Source of the DNA: Angustibacter luteus
GTDB lineage: Bacteria; Actinomycetota; Actinomycetes; Actinomycetales; Angustibacteraceae
Assembly (NCBI RefSeq): GCF_039541115.1
Contig: NZ_BAABFP010000002.1
Location: 806,001 to 870,000, forward strand
Reading direction: 5' to 3'
Length of the DNA: 64,000 bases
The position numbers and the translations under genes were made by a program. Under the pieces are notes generated by a model. That model ran no database searches, had not been told where the DNA came from, and saw only the letters and a list, made by a program, of their open reading frames with translations. Positions 34,644 through 42,687 of the stretch are shown one piece after another (the stretch's first letter is position 1; each line of letters begins with the position of its first letter).

Positions 34644-35763
34644 TATCGCTCTGATCGGTGAACAGGCCGTCGATCCCGGTGCGCAGGAACGCGAGCTGCT
34701 CGTCGAGGGCGCGGCCGAACGCGGTGGGGTCGGCGCCCACCCGCAGATCGACGGGCACGAACTGGTTCTCGGCCCGGAACGTGTACGGGTGGACGACGAG
34801 CCCGGCCGCGTGGGCATCCGCGACCAGGGACGTCGGGCTGCCGAGGGTCCCGTCGGCCGCCCGTCCGATCACCTGGCTCTTGTCCGGGCCGACACCGTCG
34901 ATCCGTAGGTGCTGCAACGACTTCAGCCCCGCCGAGGTGGTCAGCTCGGCGTACGTTCGCGGGTCGCCGGAGCTCTTGAGGTCGTACGGCGCACCACTGG
35001 CCGAGGTCAGGAAGACCGCCCGCGTGCGCAGCCCGAGCGCGGCTCGCAGCTCGACCAGGTTGGTGAGCTCGAAGGACTGCACGAACGCCGGCGCAGAACG
35101 GGTGTTGAGGCCGGCGTGGTTCAGGGCGCGCACCAGCCGAGCCTCCAGGGGCAGCCCGACCGACTGGAAGTACGTCGGGTGCTTGGTCTCGGGGTACACC
35201 CCGATGGTGCGCCGCAGCTCGCGGGACAGGCGAGTCCGCAGCGCGAGCACCTCGGCGAACGTCGGGACCTGGAACAGCCCGTCGTAGAGGGTGTTCTCCT
35301 GGCGGACCAGCGGCAGGCGCTCCTTGGCGCGCAACGTCTTCAGCTCGGCCAGGGTGAAGTCCTCGGTGAACCATCCGGTCACGGCCACACCGTCCACGGT
35401 TTTGGTGGCACGCCGTCCGGCGAACTCGGGGTGATCCGCGACGTCCGTGGTGCCGCCGATCTCGTTCTCGTGCCGGGCGACCAGCACGCCGTCCTTGGTG
35501 CACACCAGGTCCGGCTCGATGAAGTCGGCGCCCATCCGGGCGGCCAGCTCGTAGGAGGCGAGCGTGTGCTCCGGCCGGTAGCCGGCCGCGCCGCGGTGCC
35601 CGATCACCAGCGGCCGGCGGGACGATGCCGGGCCCGCGGTCGACGACGCTGCCTCGGCGCCCGAGCCGGGCGTGGCAACTGCGACGACGCTCGCCGCGAC
35701 GGAACCGAGGGCGGCTCGTCGGGTGATGCCTCGCTGGGTGAAGCCAGGAGCGGTGGGACTCAC
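34588..35763 (-). CDS. glpQ: Secreted glycerophosphodiester phosphodiesterase
   Basis: 391 aa from the GTG at 35763, with GAGGAGG seven bases upstream. The N terminus carries a twin-arginine-like signal (ITRRAALGS at 13-21, then a hydrophobic stretch and a GAEA cut region). The GDPD barrel has H56-R57 (GHRGA), E65 (PEHTL), E83 and D85 (FIEPDL) and H98 (ARHEN). It releases glycerol-3-phosphate from deacylated phospholipids or teichoic acids outside the cell. A PHO-box-like repeat lies upstream, fitting a phosphate-starvation gene. Confidence 0.92.
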   Translation of the reverse strand: MSPTAPGFTQRGITRRAALGSVAASVVAVATPGSGAEAASSTAGPASSRRPLVIGHRGAAGYRPEHTLASYELAARMGADFIEPDLVCTKDGVLVARHENEIGGTTDVADHPEFAGRRATKTVDGVAVTGWFTEDFTLAELKTLRAKERLPLVRQENTLYDGLFQVPTFAEVLALRTRLSRELRRTIGVYPETKHPTYFQSVGLPLEARLVRALNHAGLNTRSAPAFVQSFELTNLVELRAALGLRTRAVFLTSASGAPYDLKSSGDPRTYAELTTSAGLKSLQHLRIDGVGPDKSQVIGRAADGTLGSPTSLVADAHAAGLVVHPYTFRAENQFVPVDLRVGADPTAFGRALDEQLAFLRTGIDGLFTDQSDISVLARDLLRDGGQRRAA

Positions 35764-35839
35764 GGTTCCTCCTCGTGGACGCAGCCGGTCTGCGTGCCAC
35801 AAGAAGTCAACGACCCCCGTCAGATCGGACGGCGAGCGC

Positions 35840-35883
35840 GACGCCAACGTCGGGTGAACCTCGCGCGAACCTCCGCGACGCCT
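35840..35883 (-). promoter_or_regulatory. PHO-box-like 11-base direct repeats upstream of glpQ
   Basis: On the plus strand CGGGTGAACCT (35851-35861) and CGCGCGAACCT (35862-35872) are adjacent 11-base units identical at 9 positions, with weaker units on each side (35840-35850, 35873-35883). On the minus strand they read AGGTTCRC, matching the GTTCACC core of streptomycete PhoP boxes. Confidence 0.6.
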
Positions 35884-36013
35884 GGTGCGTTGCCAGTCAC
35901 ATCGGCGGCTCCTGTGCCTCCGGAGATGGGCCACAACGCAAGGCTGGCGTGGCGCTTCTTCGTCATCTCAACAACGAGAGCGGTCACGCCGCTCGTGGGT
36001 AGTCTGCTGCGGC

Positions 36014-36787
36014 TCAGTAGCCCGGGAAGACGTTGCGGAGCTCGTCCAGCGTGACGTTGCCGGTCACGGTCACCTCAGCGGCGTGCTCGGGGCCGAGCCG
36101 GCCGCTGAGCAGCCGCACCACGGCCTCCGCCGGACCCTCGAAGACGGCCGTTGGATCGTCGATCGAGCCCAGCACGGTGACCGCGTCGGTGATCTCGAGT
36201 GCACCGCCCGGGATCGCCAGGCGGACCTCCCGTTCGACCTCGTGGGGCTTTCCGGTGAACCCCAGCAGGAACGCCAACGGTCCGCCGAAGAGCTCGACGA
36301 TCAGTTCCGCGGACTCGGGGTCCACGGTTGCGGACGGGTCGACGCCGACGCGCGCGTCCCAGCTGTGGTTGGCAACTTCGTTGAGCCGCATGCCGAGCGC
36401 GACCACCAGCGGGACCGGCTCGGGGAGGAAGCCCAGGTCGACCTTCAGGCTTGCGCGCTGCTCGTCGCTGAGCGCCTCAACCGTCTCGAGGTACGCCAGG
36501 TCGTGCGTGACGAACTCGGCTGCCTGGTCGGCCGGGGCGGACGCGTTCCACCGTGCCCAGATCGCCTGGTTGTCCTCATCCTCGACCCGCCCGCCCGCGG
36601 CGGCCGCGATCGGCTTGCGGGCGATTTCCGCACCGCTGCCAAGGTGCGAGAGCACCTGCGCGACGCTCCACTCCGTCGCACCACTGGGCTTGCTCAGATC
36701 CGCTTCGGACAAGGTGGGCGTCAGCGCCGCGAGGGCGCTGTGGTTGGCACGCAGCGCCGCGACGGTGCGGTCGACAAGTGTGGTCAT
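36014..36787 (-). CDS. Maleylpyruvate isomerase family, mycothiol-dependent
   Basis: 257 aa from the ATG at 36787 (MTTLVDRTVAALR). An N-terminal DinB-like helical domain with metal ligands in WSVAQVLSHLGSGAEI (His) and MRLNEVANHSWDAR (Glu, His) is followed by a C-terminal MDMPI-type domain. The family uses mycothiol in place of glutathione; the substrate here is unknown. It is divergent from the methyltransferase gene. The 250 bases between it and glpQ hold only the glpQ control region. Confidence 0.88.
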   Translation of the reverse strand: MTTLVDRTVAALRANHSALAALTPTLSEADLSKPSGATEWSVAQVLSHLGSGAEIARKPIAAAAGGRVEDEDNQAIWARWNASAPADQAAEFVTHDLAYLETVEALSDEQRASLKVDLGFLPEPVPLVVALGMRLNEVANHSWDARVGVDPSATVDPESAELIVELFGGPLAFLLGFTGKPHEVEREVRLAIPGGALEITDAVTVLGSIDDPTAVFEGPAEAVVRLLSGRLGPEHAAEVTVTGNVTLDELRNVFPGY

Positions 36788-36918
36788 ACCCCACGCAACC
36801 TTGCCGACCACGGGCTTCTTCCCGCCCGCCGATCGGCGCGGTCGTGCCGAGGAACGGCACCTGCCGCGTACCTCGGGGCGATCAGTGCGCAGAGTCGGTC
36901 GTCCGGCATCATGCGCAC

Positions 36919-37692
36919 ATGGTCGAGGAGAGCTCGGTAACCCACGCTGCTGGCCCGGTTGGCGGCGACTCGAGCCACCCATGGGGGACGCTCGCCTCCG
37001 GCTTCGAGCAGGCCCGCGCCCGCGAGGACTCACTCGACCGACTCGTCGAGTGGCCGGCCCAGCGCGCTCTGCTCGGCGACGTCACCGGCCTCGCCATCCT
37101 GGACGCCGGATGCGGCAACGGGGCGAAGATTGCGCAGCTCGCCAACGACGGGGCCTCCGCGTCGGTCGGCGTCGACATCAGCGGGAACTTCATCACCCCC
37201 CCGCCGGGAGTCGAGCTCATCGAGGGTGATCTCTCCGACCTGGCGGTGGTCCCCGGACTCGCGGGCCGGAGGTTCGATCGGATCCTGTTCCTGCAGTCCT
37301 TCGGGTACGCGGCCAACGGGGTGAGGGCCTTGCAGACCGCGCGCGAGATGCTGACCGAGGACGGCTTCATTCTCCTCACCCGGACCCAGCCGATCCGGTA
37401 CGCCATCGAGCGTGCGGAGGAGAACGGGACCTCACTGGGAGAGGAGTACTTCGCGACCGAGCCGTTCGCCTACCGGCACCAGAGCTGGAACGACCACGTG
37501 ACCCTCACCAAACGGCCGTACACGATGTCGGATCTGCTGAACACGTTCAGCGCAGCCGGACTCTGGATCGAGGCTGCGCTCGAGCCGCAGATGCCTCCCG
37601 AAGCCGCCGAGCGCTATCCCCACAAGCAAGCGGTGATGGACAAGTACCTCGGCATCCTCATGTTCAGGTTGAGGCCGTTGCCAGGGAGGTAG
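36919..37692 (+). CDS. Class I SAM-dependent methyltransferase
   Basis: 257 aa from the ATG at 36919. SAM motif I is ILDAGCGNGAKIAQL (about 57-71), the acidic post-I residue is in VGVDIS, and FDRILFLQSFGY follows. The later region (HQSWNDHVTLTKRPYTMSDL) resembles small-molecule methyltransferases. A CATCAT hexamer six bases before the ATG may be a -10. The substrate is unknown. Confidence 0.88.
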   Translation: MVEESSVTHAAGPVGGDSSHPWGTLASGFEQARAREDSLDRLVEWPAQRALLGDVTGLAILDAGCGNGAKIAQLANDGASASVGVDISGNFITPPPGVELIEGDLSDLAVVPGLAGRRFDRILFLQSFGYAANGVRALQTAREMLTEDGFILLTRTQPIRYAIERAEENGTSLGEEYFATEPFAYRHQSWNDHVTLTKRPYTMSDLLNTFSAAGLWIEAALEPQMPPEAAERYPHKQAVMDKYLGILMFRLRPLPGR

Positions 37693-37751
37693 CCGAGTCG
37701 CGGCGCGAGGGCGGCCGGCGCCGATCGATCCATCCCGGTGGTGGGTGACCG

Positions 37752-38897
37752 TTACCCGGCCCTCGTCGCCCCAGTGGTCGGTGAGGAGGTGAGCGTGACG
37801 GTCAGCTCGCGGCCGACGAGCGTGCCGAGTCTGACGGCCTCCTGCTCGATGGCCTGATCGGCTGGACGTCGCCTGTCGAGCCAGACGACGGTGAGGTCGT
37901 CACCCTTGCGTGCCCAGGTTCCGCAGACGACGCCGCGGAAGATCACCGGGTTGGCCTTGCGGGTGATGAGATCACGCCGGGACTGCGGCGTGACGCGCCC
38001 GTCCTTGGTGCCGGGTCCCATCACCCACTGGTCGTGCCCGGGTAGGAACCGCACCGCGTTCGAGGCACGCGCGGCGAGGAGGGAGTCGACGTCCTGCCTG
38101 ACGACGTAGGCCGTGGTGCCGTCGACGTCAACGGGCACCAGGCGGTCGCCCAGCTCGGACAGCCAGGTGTTGATCCGCTTGCGGCCCGCGCTCAGGCCGT
38201 CACCGAGCCAGTAGTGGACGCGGTCGACCGTCGCCGGGCCGTACGTCCGCAGGTACGCGGTGACGGCACGCGGACCCGCGTCGTCGAGGTCAGGCAGACC
38301 TGTCCACCTCGGGTTGAGGTCCAGGCGTTGAAAGGTGTGCTGGCCGTCGCGTGGTGGCGCGAAACCGATGTCTCCTTGCCAGGTCAGTGGCTTGATCAAC
38401 GTCTTCGCGCCGTCGTCGAACACGTGTCCCAGGTGGCGGTACGCGCGGTTCCTGACCACCGCTTCGCCGAGCTCGGCGATCGTCAACGGGCCCGCATCGA
38501 GGGCTTCGCGCACCGCGGCCCGGAAGTCTGGCCAGTCCGACGGGGTGAGCCGGTAGTAGTCCACCCAGCTCGGCAGCTCCCACTGCCGGCCGGCCGATCG
38601 GAGCGCCAGGTAGATGCCGCCGTCCTCAGGTGAGAGGTAGTTCATCGACCCACGGAAGGCGAACGCCTTGATGACGGTCCCGTCCGCCAACGCCGCGGCC
38701 AGCTCGCCGGAGCGTGACGTCTGACGCCGGGTTCGAACGGCGAGCTCAGCCAGCGACTCGTCCATCGACGGCACGGCACCCAGGCGGCGTACGACGTCCG
38801 CCACCGACGCGGATCCGATCGGGTCGAGCAGGTGCCGTTCGGACCGCCAGGCCAGCGCCTGCTCCCACGTGACCGAGGCCTCTACCGGAACGTCCAT
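37752..38897 (-). CDS. Winged-helix DNA-binding protein (HTH_42/YcaQ-like)
   Basis: 381 aa from the ATG at 38897. It has the repeating winged-helix arrangement of the HTH_42 (AlkX/YcaQ-like) family: a N-terminal region with HLLDPIGSASVADVVRRLGA, FRGSMNYLSP, LTIAELGEAVVRNRAYRHL and a final domain with FLPGHDQWVMGPGTKD and NPVIFRGVVCGTW. YcaQ-type relatives are DNA glycosylases for cross-links and AZL members confer resistance to natural products. Without a clear catalytic motif I leave the role open. Single gene. Confidence 0.82.
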   Translation of the reverse strand: MDVPVEASVTWEQALAWRSERHLLDPIGSASVADVVRRLGAVPSMDESLAELAVRTRRQTSRSGELAAALADGTVIKAFAFRGSMNYLSPEDGGIYLALRSAGRQWELPSWVDYYRLTPSDWPDFRAAVREALDAGPLTIAELGEAVVRNRAYRHLGHVFDDGAKTLIKPLTWQGDIGFAPPRDGQHTFQRLDLNPRWTGLPDLDDAGPRAVTAYLRTYGPATVDRVHYWLGDGLSAGRKRINTWLSELGDRLVPVDVDGTTAYVVRQDVDSLLAARASNAVRFLPGHDQWVMGPGTKDGRVTPQSRRDLITRKANPVIFRGVVCGTWARKGDDLTVVWLDRRRPADQAIEQEAVRLGTLVGRELTVTLTSSPTTGATRAG

Positions 38898-38950
38898 GTC
38901 CTCAGACTGGCACCTGTGCGCAGATGTCAGGCGCGGTGCGGACGAGGTGG

Positions 38951-39604
38951 TCAGAGCAGCCGGCGGTCGGCGGCCCACTTGGTGAGCTCGTGCCGGCTGG
39001 ACAGCTGGAGCTTGCGCAGCACCGCCGACACATGGGTCTCGACGGTCTTCACCGAGATGAAGAGCTCCTTCGCGACCTCCTTGTAGGCATAGCCGCGCGC
39101 GATGAGCCGCATGACCTCGCGCTCGCGCGCCGACAGCCGGTCGAGCTCGGGATCCACCGACGGCGCCTCGCCCGTCGCGAACGCGTCGAGCACGAAACCG
39201 GCCAGCCGCGGGCTGAACACCGCGTCGCCGTCCGACACCCGCTCAATGGCCTGCACCAGCTCGGCTCCGGTGATGGTCTTCGTCACGTAACCGCGCGCAC
39301 CGGCCCGGATCACCCCGATGACGTCCTGCGCCGCATCGGAGACCGACAGGGCCAGGAACCGGGACTGCGAACCCTGCGCGGCCGCCTGGGTGAGCACCTC
39401 GACCCCGCCCCCACCGGGCAGGTGCACGTCGAGCAGGACGACGTCCGGTGTCTCGCGCAGCACCGCGGCGACCGCGCTGGCCACGTCCTCGGCCTCCGCG
39501 ACGACGTCCACCGCGTCACCGAGCTCGGCCCGGACGCCACTGCGGAACATCGCGTGGTCGTCGACCACCACCACGCGCACCCGGCGGGGACTGTCCTCGC
39601 TCAT
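38951..39604 (-). CDS. LuxR/NarL-family response regulator of a PspC-linked two-component system
   Basis: 217 aa, ATG overlapping the kinase stop (ATGA at 39604-39601). The receiver has D15-D16 (VVDDH), phospho-acceptor D59 (VLLDVHLPG) and K109 (YVTKTI). The LuxR helix-turn-helix is at about 150-212 (LSAREREVMRLIARGYAYKE, ISVKTVETHVSAVLRKLQ). It should act on genes that share its binding site; the CAGGG-N6-CAGGG boxes before the two nearby PspC genes are the best candidates. Confidence 0.95.
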   Translation of the reverse strand: MSEDSPRRVRVVVVDDHAMFRSGVRAELGDAVDVVAEAEDVASAVAAVLRETPDVVLLDVHLPGGGGVEVLTQAAAQGSQSRFLALSVSDAAQDVIGVIRAGARGYVTKTITGAELVQAIERVSDGDAVFSPRLAGFVLDAFATGEAPSVDPELDRLSAREREVMRLIARGYAYKEVAKELFISVKTVETHVSAVLRKLQLSSRHELTKWAADRRLL

Positions 39605-40896
39605 TGCTCCTCCTCCGCCGCCTTGTCGCCGACCGGCCGGTCCGCGCCCTTGCCGATCGTCAACGCCACCTCGGTGCCCTCCCCGGGGGCCGACCTGATC
39701 CGCGCCGTCCCGCCGTGCCGTTCCATCCGGCCCGTGACGGAGCCTCGCAGACCCATGCGGTCCTCGGGGACGTCGTCCGGGTCGAACCCTCGCCCTCGGT
39801 CGCGCACGAACACCTCGACGAGGTCGTCGGCGCACTCCCCATAGACGTCGACGGACGCGGCGCCCGAGTGCCGGGCCGCGTTCACCATCGCCTCGCGGGC
39901 GGCCCGCACCATGGCGTGCAGCCCGTCGTCCAGGGGGCGATCGCCCACCACCACGACCTCCACCGGGACGCCGTGCGCCTGCTCGACCTCGGCGGCGGCC
40001 TCGTCCAGCGCGCCCCGCAGCGTGCCCTCGTTGTTCGCGGCGTTCTCGAACAACCAACCGCGCAGGTCGCGTTCCTGCGCCCGGGCCAGCGTCATGACGG
40101 CGCGCGGGTCGTCGGCCTTGCGCTGGATCAGCGCCAGCGTCTGCAGCACCGAGTCGTGCAGGTGCGCGGCCACGTCGGCCTGCTGCTGCTGCAGGACCCG
40201 CTCGCGGCGCTCGTCCTCCAGCTGGCGCAGCAGACGCCAGACCAACGGGCCCGCGACCAGGCCGAGCCCGAGCGCGACGACCACGAACAGCAGGATCGTG
40301 CTGCCGATCTCGGACGGGCGTCCGCTACCCACCAGGAAGGTCAGGACGGCGACCACGACGAGCAGCAACCCGCCGACCACCCGGACGACGGTCACCCACG
40401 GCCGCTCGCCCGTGCCGGACACCGCGGACAGGCCGCCACCAGAACCCGAGTTGAACCAGGCCCGCTCGCTCGCGTCGGCCTGCGTCCACAGCAGGGCCAG
40501 GCCGGCGCCGGCGATCAGCACCGGGACGGTCACGGTCAACGGCAGGCCCCAGCCCGTGCGGTTGAGCAGCAGCAGGAGCCCCACCGCGAGCGCCCCGAGG
40601 GCCACCAGCTGACCGAGGTCGTCGGGACGGACGGCCCGGCGCGGACGGCGTCCGCCGCGGTTCGCCGACGCGAGCCCCGCGGGTTCGTCGTCCAGGCCCT
40701 GCGCGGGCACGAAGATCCACAGCGCGCCGTACAGCGCGAGGCCGAAGCCGCCGAGCACGCAGAGCAGCACGAAGGCGATCCGGACCTTCAGCACCGGCAG
40801 GTGCAGGTGCTCAGCGAGGCCCGCGGCGACACCACTCAGCAGGCGCCCGTCGGTCGGGCGCACGAGATGCGGCGGGTCGCCGGGAGTCAGGGGCAC
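39601..40896 (-). CDS. PspC-domain sensor histidine kinase
   Basis: 431 aa from the GTG at 40896 (GAGGATC upstream). A PspC domain occupies about 8-68 (GRLLSGVAAGLAEHLHLPVL, then VLLCVLGGFGLALYGALWIF). Several further membrane helices follow up to about residue 215. The HisKA_3 dimerisation helix has the phospho-His in VAAHLHDSVLQTLALIQ, and the ATPase domain has REAMVNAARHSG and DRGRGFDPDDV. The N-terminal PspC segment probably senses envelope state. It is coupled to the regulator gene and divergent from a PspC-toastrack gene. Confidence 0.93.
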   Translation of the reverse strand: MPLTPGDPPHLVRPTDGRLLSGVAAGLAEHLHLPVLKVRIAFVLLCVLGGFGLALYGALWIFVPAQGLDDEPAGLASANRGGRRPRRAVRPDDLGQLVALGALAVGLLLLLNRTGWGLPLTVTVPVLIAGAGLALLWTQADASERAWFNSGSGGGLSAVSGTGERPWVTVVRVVGGLLLVVVAVLTFLVGSGRPSEIGSTILLFVVVALGLGLVAGPLVWRLLRQLEDERRERVLQQQQADVAAHLHDSVLQTLALIQRKADDPRAVMTLARAQERDLRGWLFENAANNEGTLRGALDEAAAEVEQAHGVPVEVVVVGDRPLDDGLHAMVRAAREAMVNAARHSGAASVDVYGECADDLVEVFVRDRGRGFDPDDVPEDRMGLRGSVTGRMERHGGTARIRSAPGEGTEVALTIGKGADRPVGDKAAEEEQ

Positions 40897-40960
40897 GGCT
40901 CGATCCTCTCGCGTGCGCAGGCGCCCGACCACCAGGCATGGCACCCATTCGGCGCGGCGT

Positions 40961-41006
40961 CCCTGAGTGCGGACGTCAGGGGTCGCTCAGGGTGCTCACC
41001 GATGGT
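40961..41006 (+). promoter_or_regulatory. CAGGG-box promoter of the large PspC gene
   Basis: CAGGG at 40977-40981 and 40988-40992 repeat with an 11-base period (one helical turn), with an inverted CCCTGAG at 40961-40967. GATGGT (41001-41006) lies 37 bases before the ATG. The same arrangement with the same 37-base distance precedes the small PspC gene at 43770. Confidence 0.65.
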
Positions 41007-41037
41007 TTCGGGGACGCCGGACGCCGACGATGGATGC

Positions 41038-42354
41038 ATGGATGAGAACCAGCCCCACGCCGAACCACAGGCCGAACCACAGGCCGCCCCACCGCCGCCG
41101 AGCGGACCCACCAGCAGCTCCACCAGCGACCAGATCCTGGACCAGCTGCGTGGCCTGCGCCGCAGCACCGACGACAAGGTGATCGCCGGTGTCGCCGGCG
41201 GGCTCGGTCGCAGCCTCGGGATCGACCCGCTGCTGCTGCGCGTGGTGCTCGCCGTGCTCGTGCTGTTCGGCGGCTCGGGGATCGTGCTCTACGCCCTGGC
41301 GTGGCTGCTGGTCCCGCAGGACGACGGAACCCCCTCCGTCGGGCAGCAGGCACTGGACCGTCCGCGGTTCCGGCCGTCGGGCTCGACGGTGTGGCTGGCG
41401 ATCATCCTCGTCGTCGCCGTCTCGATCGGCGTCGTCGGTGCCTTCTCCCAGTGGCACGGACCGGTCCTGCTGACGCTCGCGGTCGTCGCTCTGCTCGTGC
41501 TGCTGCTGCGCCAGGACGACCGGACGTCGCGGGCCGCGAACGCCCCGGCGCCGGAGTACGCCCCGGCGGCCGCGCCGACGTACGCCGCCGCTGCGGCACC
41601 GACGTACGCTGCGACCGCGGCACCGACGTACGCCGCCCCCACGACGGCGATGCCGACGGCCGGCGCGCCGGTCCCCCCGCAGCCGCCGACCTGGGCCGCG
41701 CCGGTACCGCCGCCACCGCCCCTGCCGCCCCGGCCGCCGAAGCCGCGCTCGCACCTGTTCGGCATCACGTTCAGCCTCGGCCTGATCGCACTCGGCGTGC
41801 TCGGCGCGGCGGACCTGTACGGCGCGGACGTGCCGACCGGTGCCTACCCGGCGCTGGCCCTCGGGATCGTCGGCCTGGGGCTGCTCGTCGGCGCCTGGTT
41901 CGGCCGGGCCCGCGGGCTGATCTTCTGGGGCATCCTGCTGGTCCCGGTGATGCTGGTCGCGACCATCGCCGGTGAGGCGAGGAGCATCAGCCACCGCGCG
42001 GTCGACAAGAACGTGGTCGTCACGCAGGTCGACCAGCTGCCCTCGGACGACCGGTACGGCGCAGGCCAGGTCGAGTACGACCTGACCGGCCTGGACCTGA
42101 CCGGTCAGACCGCGAGCATGGGCGCCCAGATGGGCTTCGGCGAGATCGTCGTGACCGTGCCGCGCACGATGGACGTGCACCTCACCAGCCGCGTCGGCGT
42201 CGGCGGCCTGACGCTCTTCGGTCAGGAGAGCGGCGGCGTGAACGAGCGCATCGTGCGCGTCGACAACGGCCCGGACGGCGTCGGCGGCGGGCAGCTCGAC
42301 CTCGACCTGTATGCGGGATTCGGACACCTGGAGGTGCGTCGTGCGACGTCATGA
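41038..42354 (+). CDS. PspC-toastrack membrane protein
   Basis: 438 aa. An acidic/Pro-rich N terminus leads to a PspC domain (about 45-100: DKVIAGVAGGLGRSLGIDPL, VLFGGSGIVLYALAWLLVP), more membrane helices (about 120-160), a long Ala/Pro/Tyr-rich spacer made of 24-base repeats, further helices (about 240-300) and a C-terminal beta-rich domain (about 315-438: VEYDLTGLDLTGQTASMGAQ, MDVHLTSRVGVGGLTLFG) of LiaF/toastrack type. The layout is a phage-shock/LiaF-like envelope stress sensor-modulator. It is divergent from its presumed kinase-regulator pair, and a small membrane gene is coupled after it. Confidence 0.88.
   Translation: MDENQPHAEPQAEPQAAPPPPSGPTSSSTSDQILDQLRGLRRSTDDKVIAGVAGGLGRSLGIDPLLLRVVLAVLVLFGGSGIVLYALAWLLVPQDDGTPSVGQQALDRPRFRPSGSTVWLAIILVVAVSIGVVGAFSQWHGPVLLTLAVVALLVLLLRQDDRTSRAANAPAPEYAPAAAPTYAAAAAPTYAATAAPTYAAPTTAMPTAGAPVPPQPPTWAAPVPPPPPLPPRPPKPRSHLFGITFSLGLIALGVLGAADLYGADVPTGAYPALALGIVGLGLLVGAWFGRARGLIFWGILLVPVMLVATIAGEARSISHRAVDKNVVVTQVDQLPSDDRYGAGQVEYDLTGLDLTGQTASMGAQMGFGEIVVTVPRTMDVHLTSRVGVGGLTLFGQESGGVNERIVRVDNGPDGVGGGQLDLDLYAGFGHLEVRRATS
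41551..41646 (+). repeat. 24-base tandem repeat inside the PspC-toastrack gene
   Basis: Four imperfect units with 24-base spacing (ccg-xxx-tacg cores at 41551, 41575, 41599 and 41623) encode EYAPAAAP, TYAAAAAP, TYAATAAP and TYAAPTTA. The repeats give a flexible linker and a likely site of length variation. Confidence 0.7.
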
Positions 42355-42613
42355 CACGGATGTGACCAGCCTGGTCTTCGGCCTGATCTTCGTCGGGGTG
42401 GTGGGGCTGTGGGCGCTGGTCGCCAGCGACACGATGGGCCTGCCGGACCTGTCGGTGCTCGGCCCGGCCGTCCTGGTCGTGGCCGGCTTCATCGGCCTGG
42501 CGGCCACGCTGGGCAAGAGCGGCAAGTCGCGCGGTCCGGGGCAGGCCCAGGCCGAGCCGGCCGAGGAGCCGGACCTCCTGCTCGAGCCGGAGCCCGAGGA
42601 CGAGAAGGCCTAG
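42341..42613 (+). CDS. Small two-helix membrane protein coupled to the PspC-toastrack gene
   Basis: 90 aa from the GTG at 42341, with GGAGG six bases upstream, overlapping the previous gene by 14 bases. Two hydrophobic segments (about 9-30 and 38-56) are followed by an acidic Glu/Pro-rich cytosolic tail (EPAEEPDLLLEPEPEDE). There is no known domain. Overlap and position suggest it works with the PspC-toastrack protein. Confidence 0.7.
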   Translation: MRRHDTDVTSLVFGLIFVGVVGLWALVASDTMGLPDLSVLGPAVLVVAGFIGLAATLGKSGKSRGPGQAQAEPAEEPDLLLEPEPEDEKA

Positions 42614-42620
42614 TCGGCCT

Positions 42621-42684
42621 GTGCACCAGTGGGTGCGGCGAGGTGGTCGTGATCGCGACCACCTCGCCGCACCCACTCATGCAC
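42621..42684. terminator. Perfect 22-bp hairpin between convergent genes (element copy 2)
   Basis: Arms 42628-42649 and 42656-42677 pair without mismatch around the 6-base loop TGATCG; five more pairs (42621-42625 with 42680-42684) extend it after one or two mismatches. It separates the small membrane gene (ends 42613) from the GST gene (ends 42688). It contains the 18-mer also found at 33295-33312. Confidence 0.75.
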
Positions 42685-42687
42685 CTC

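Noticed and set aside
41551-41646. Possible CRISPR array
   Set aside because: Units are 24 bases, contiguous and in frame inside a membrane protein gene, without spacers.
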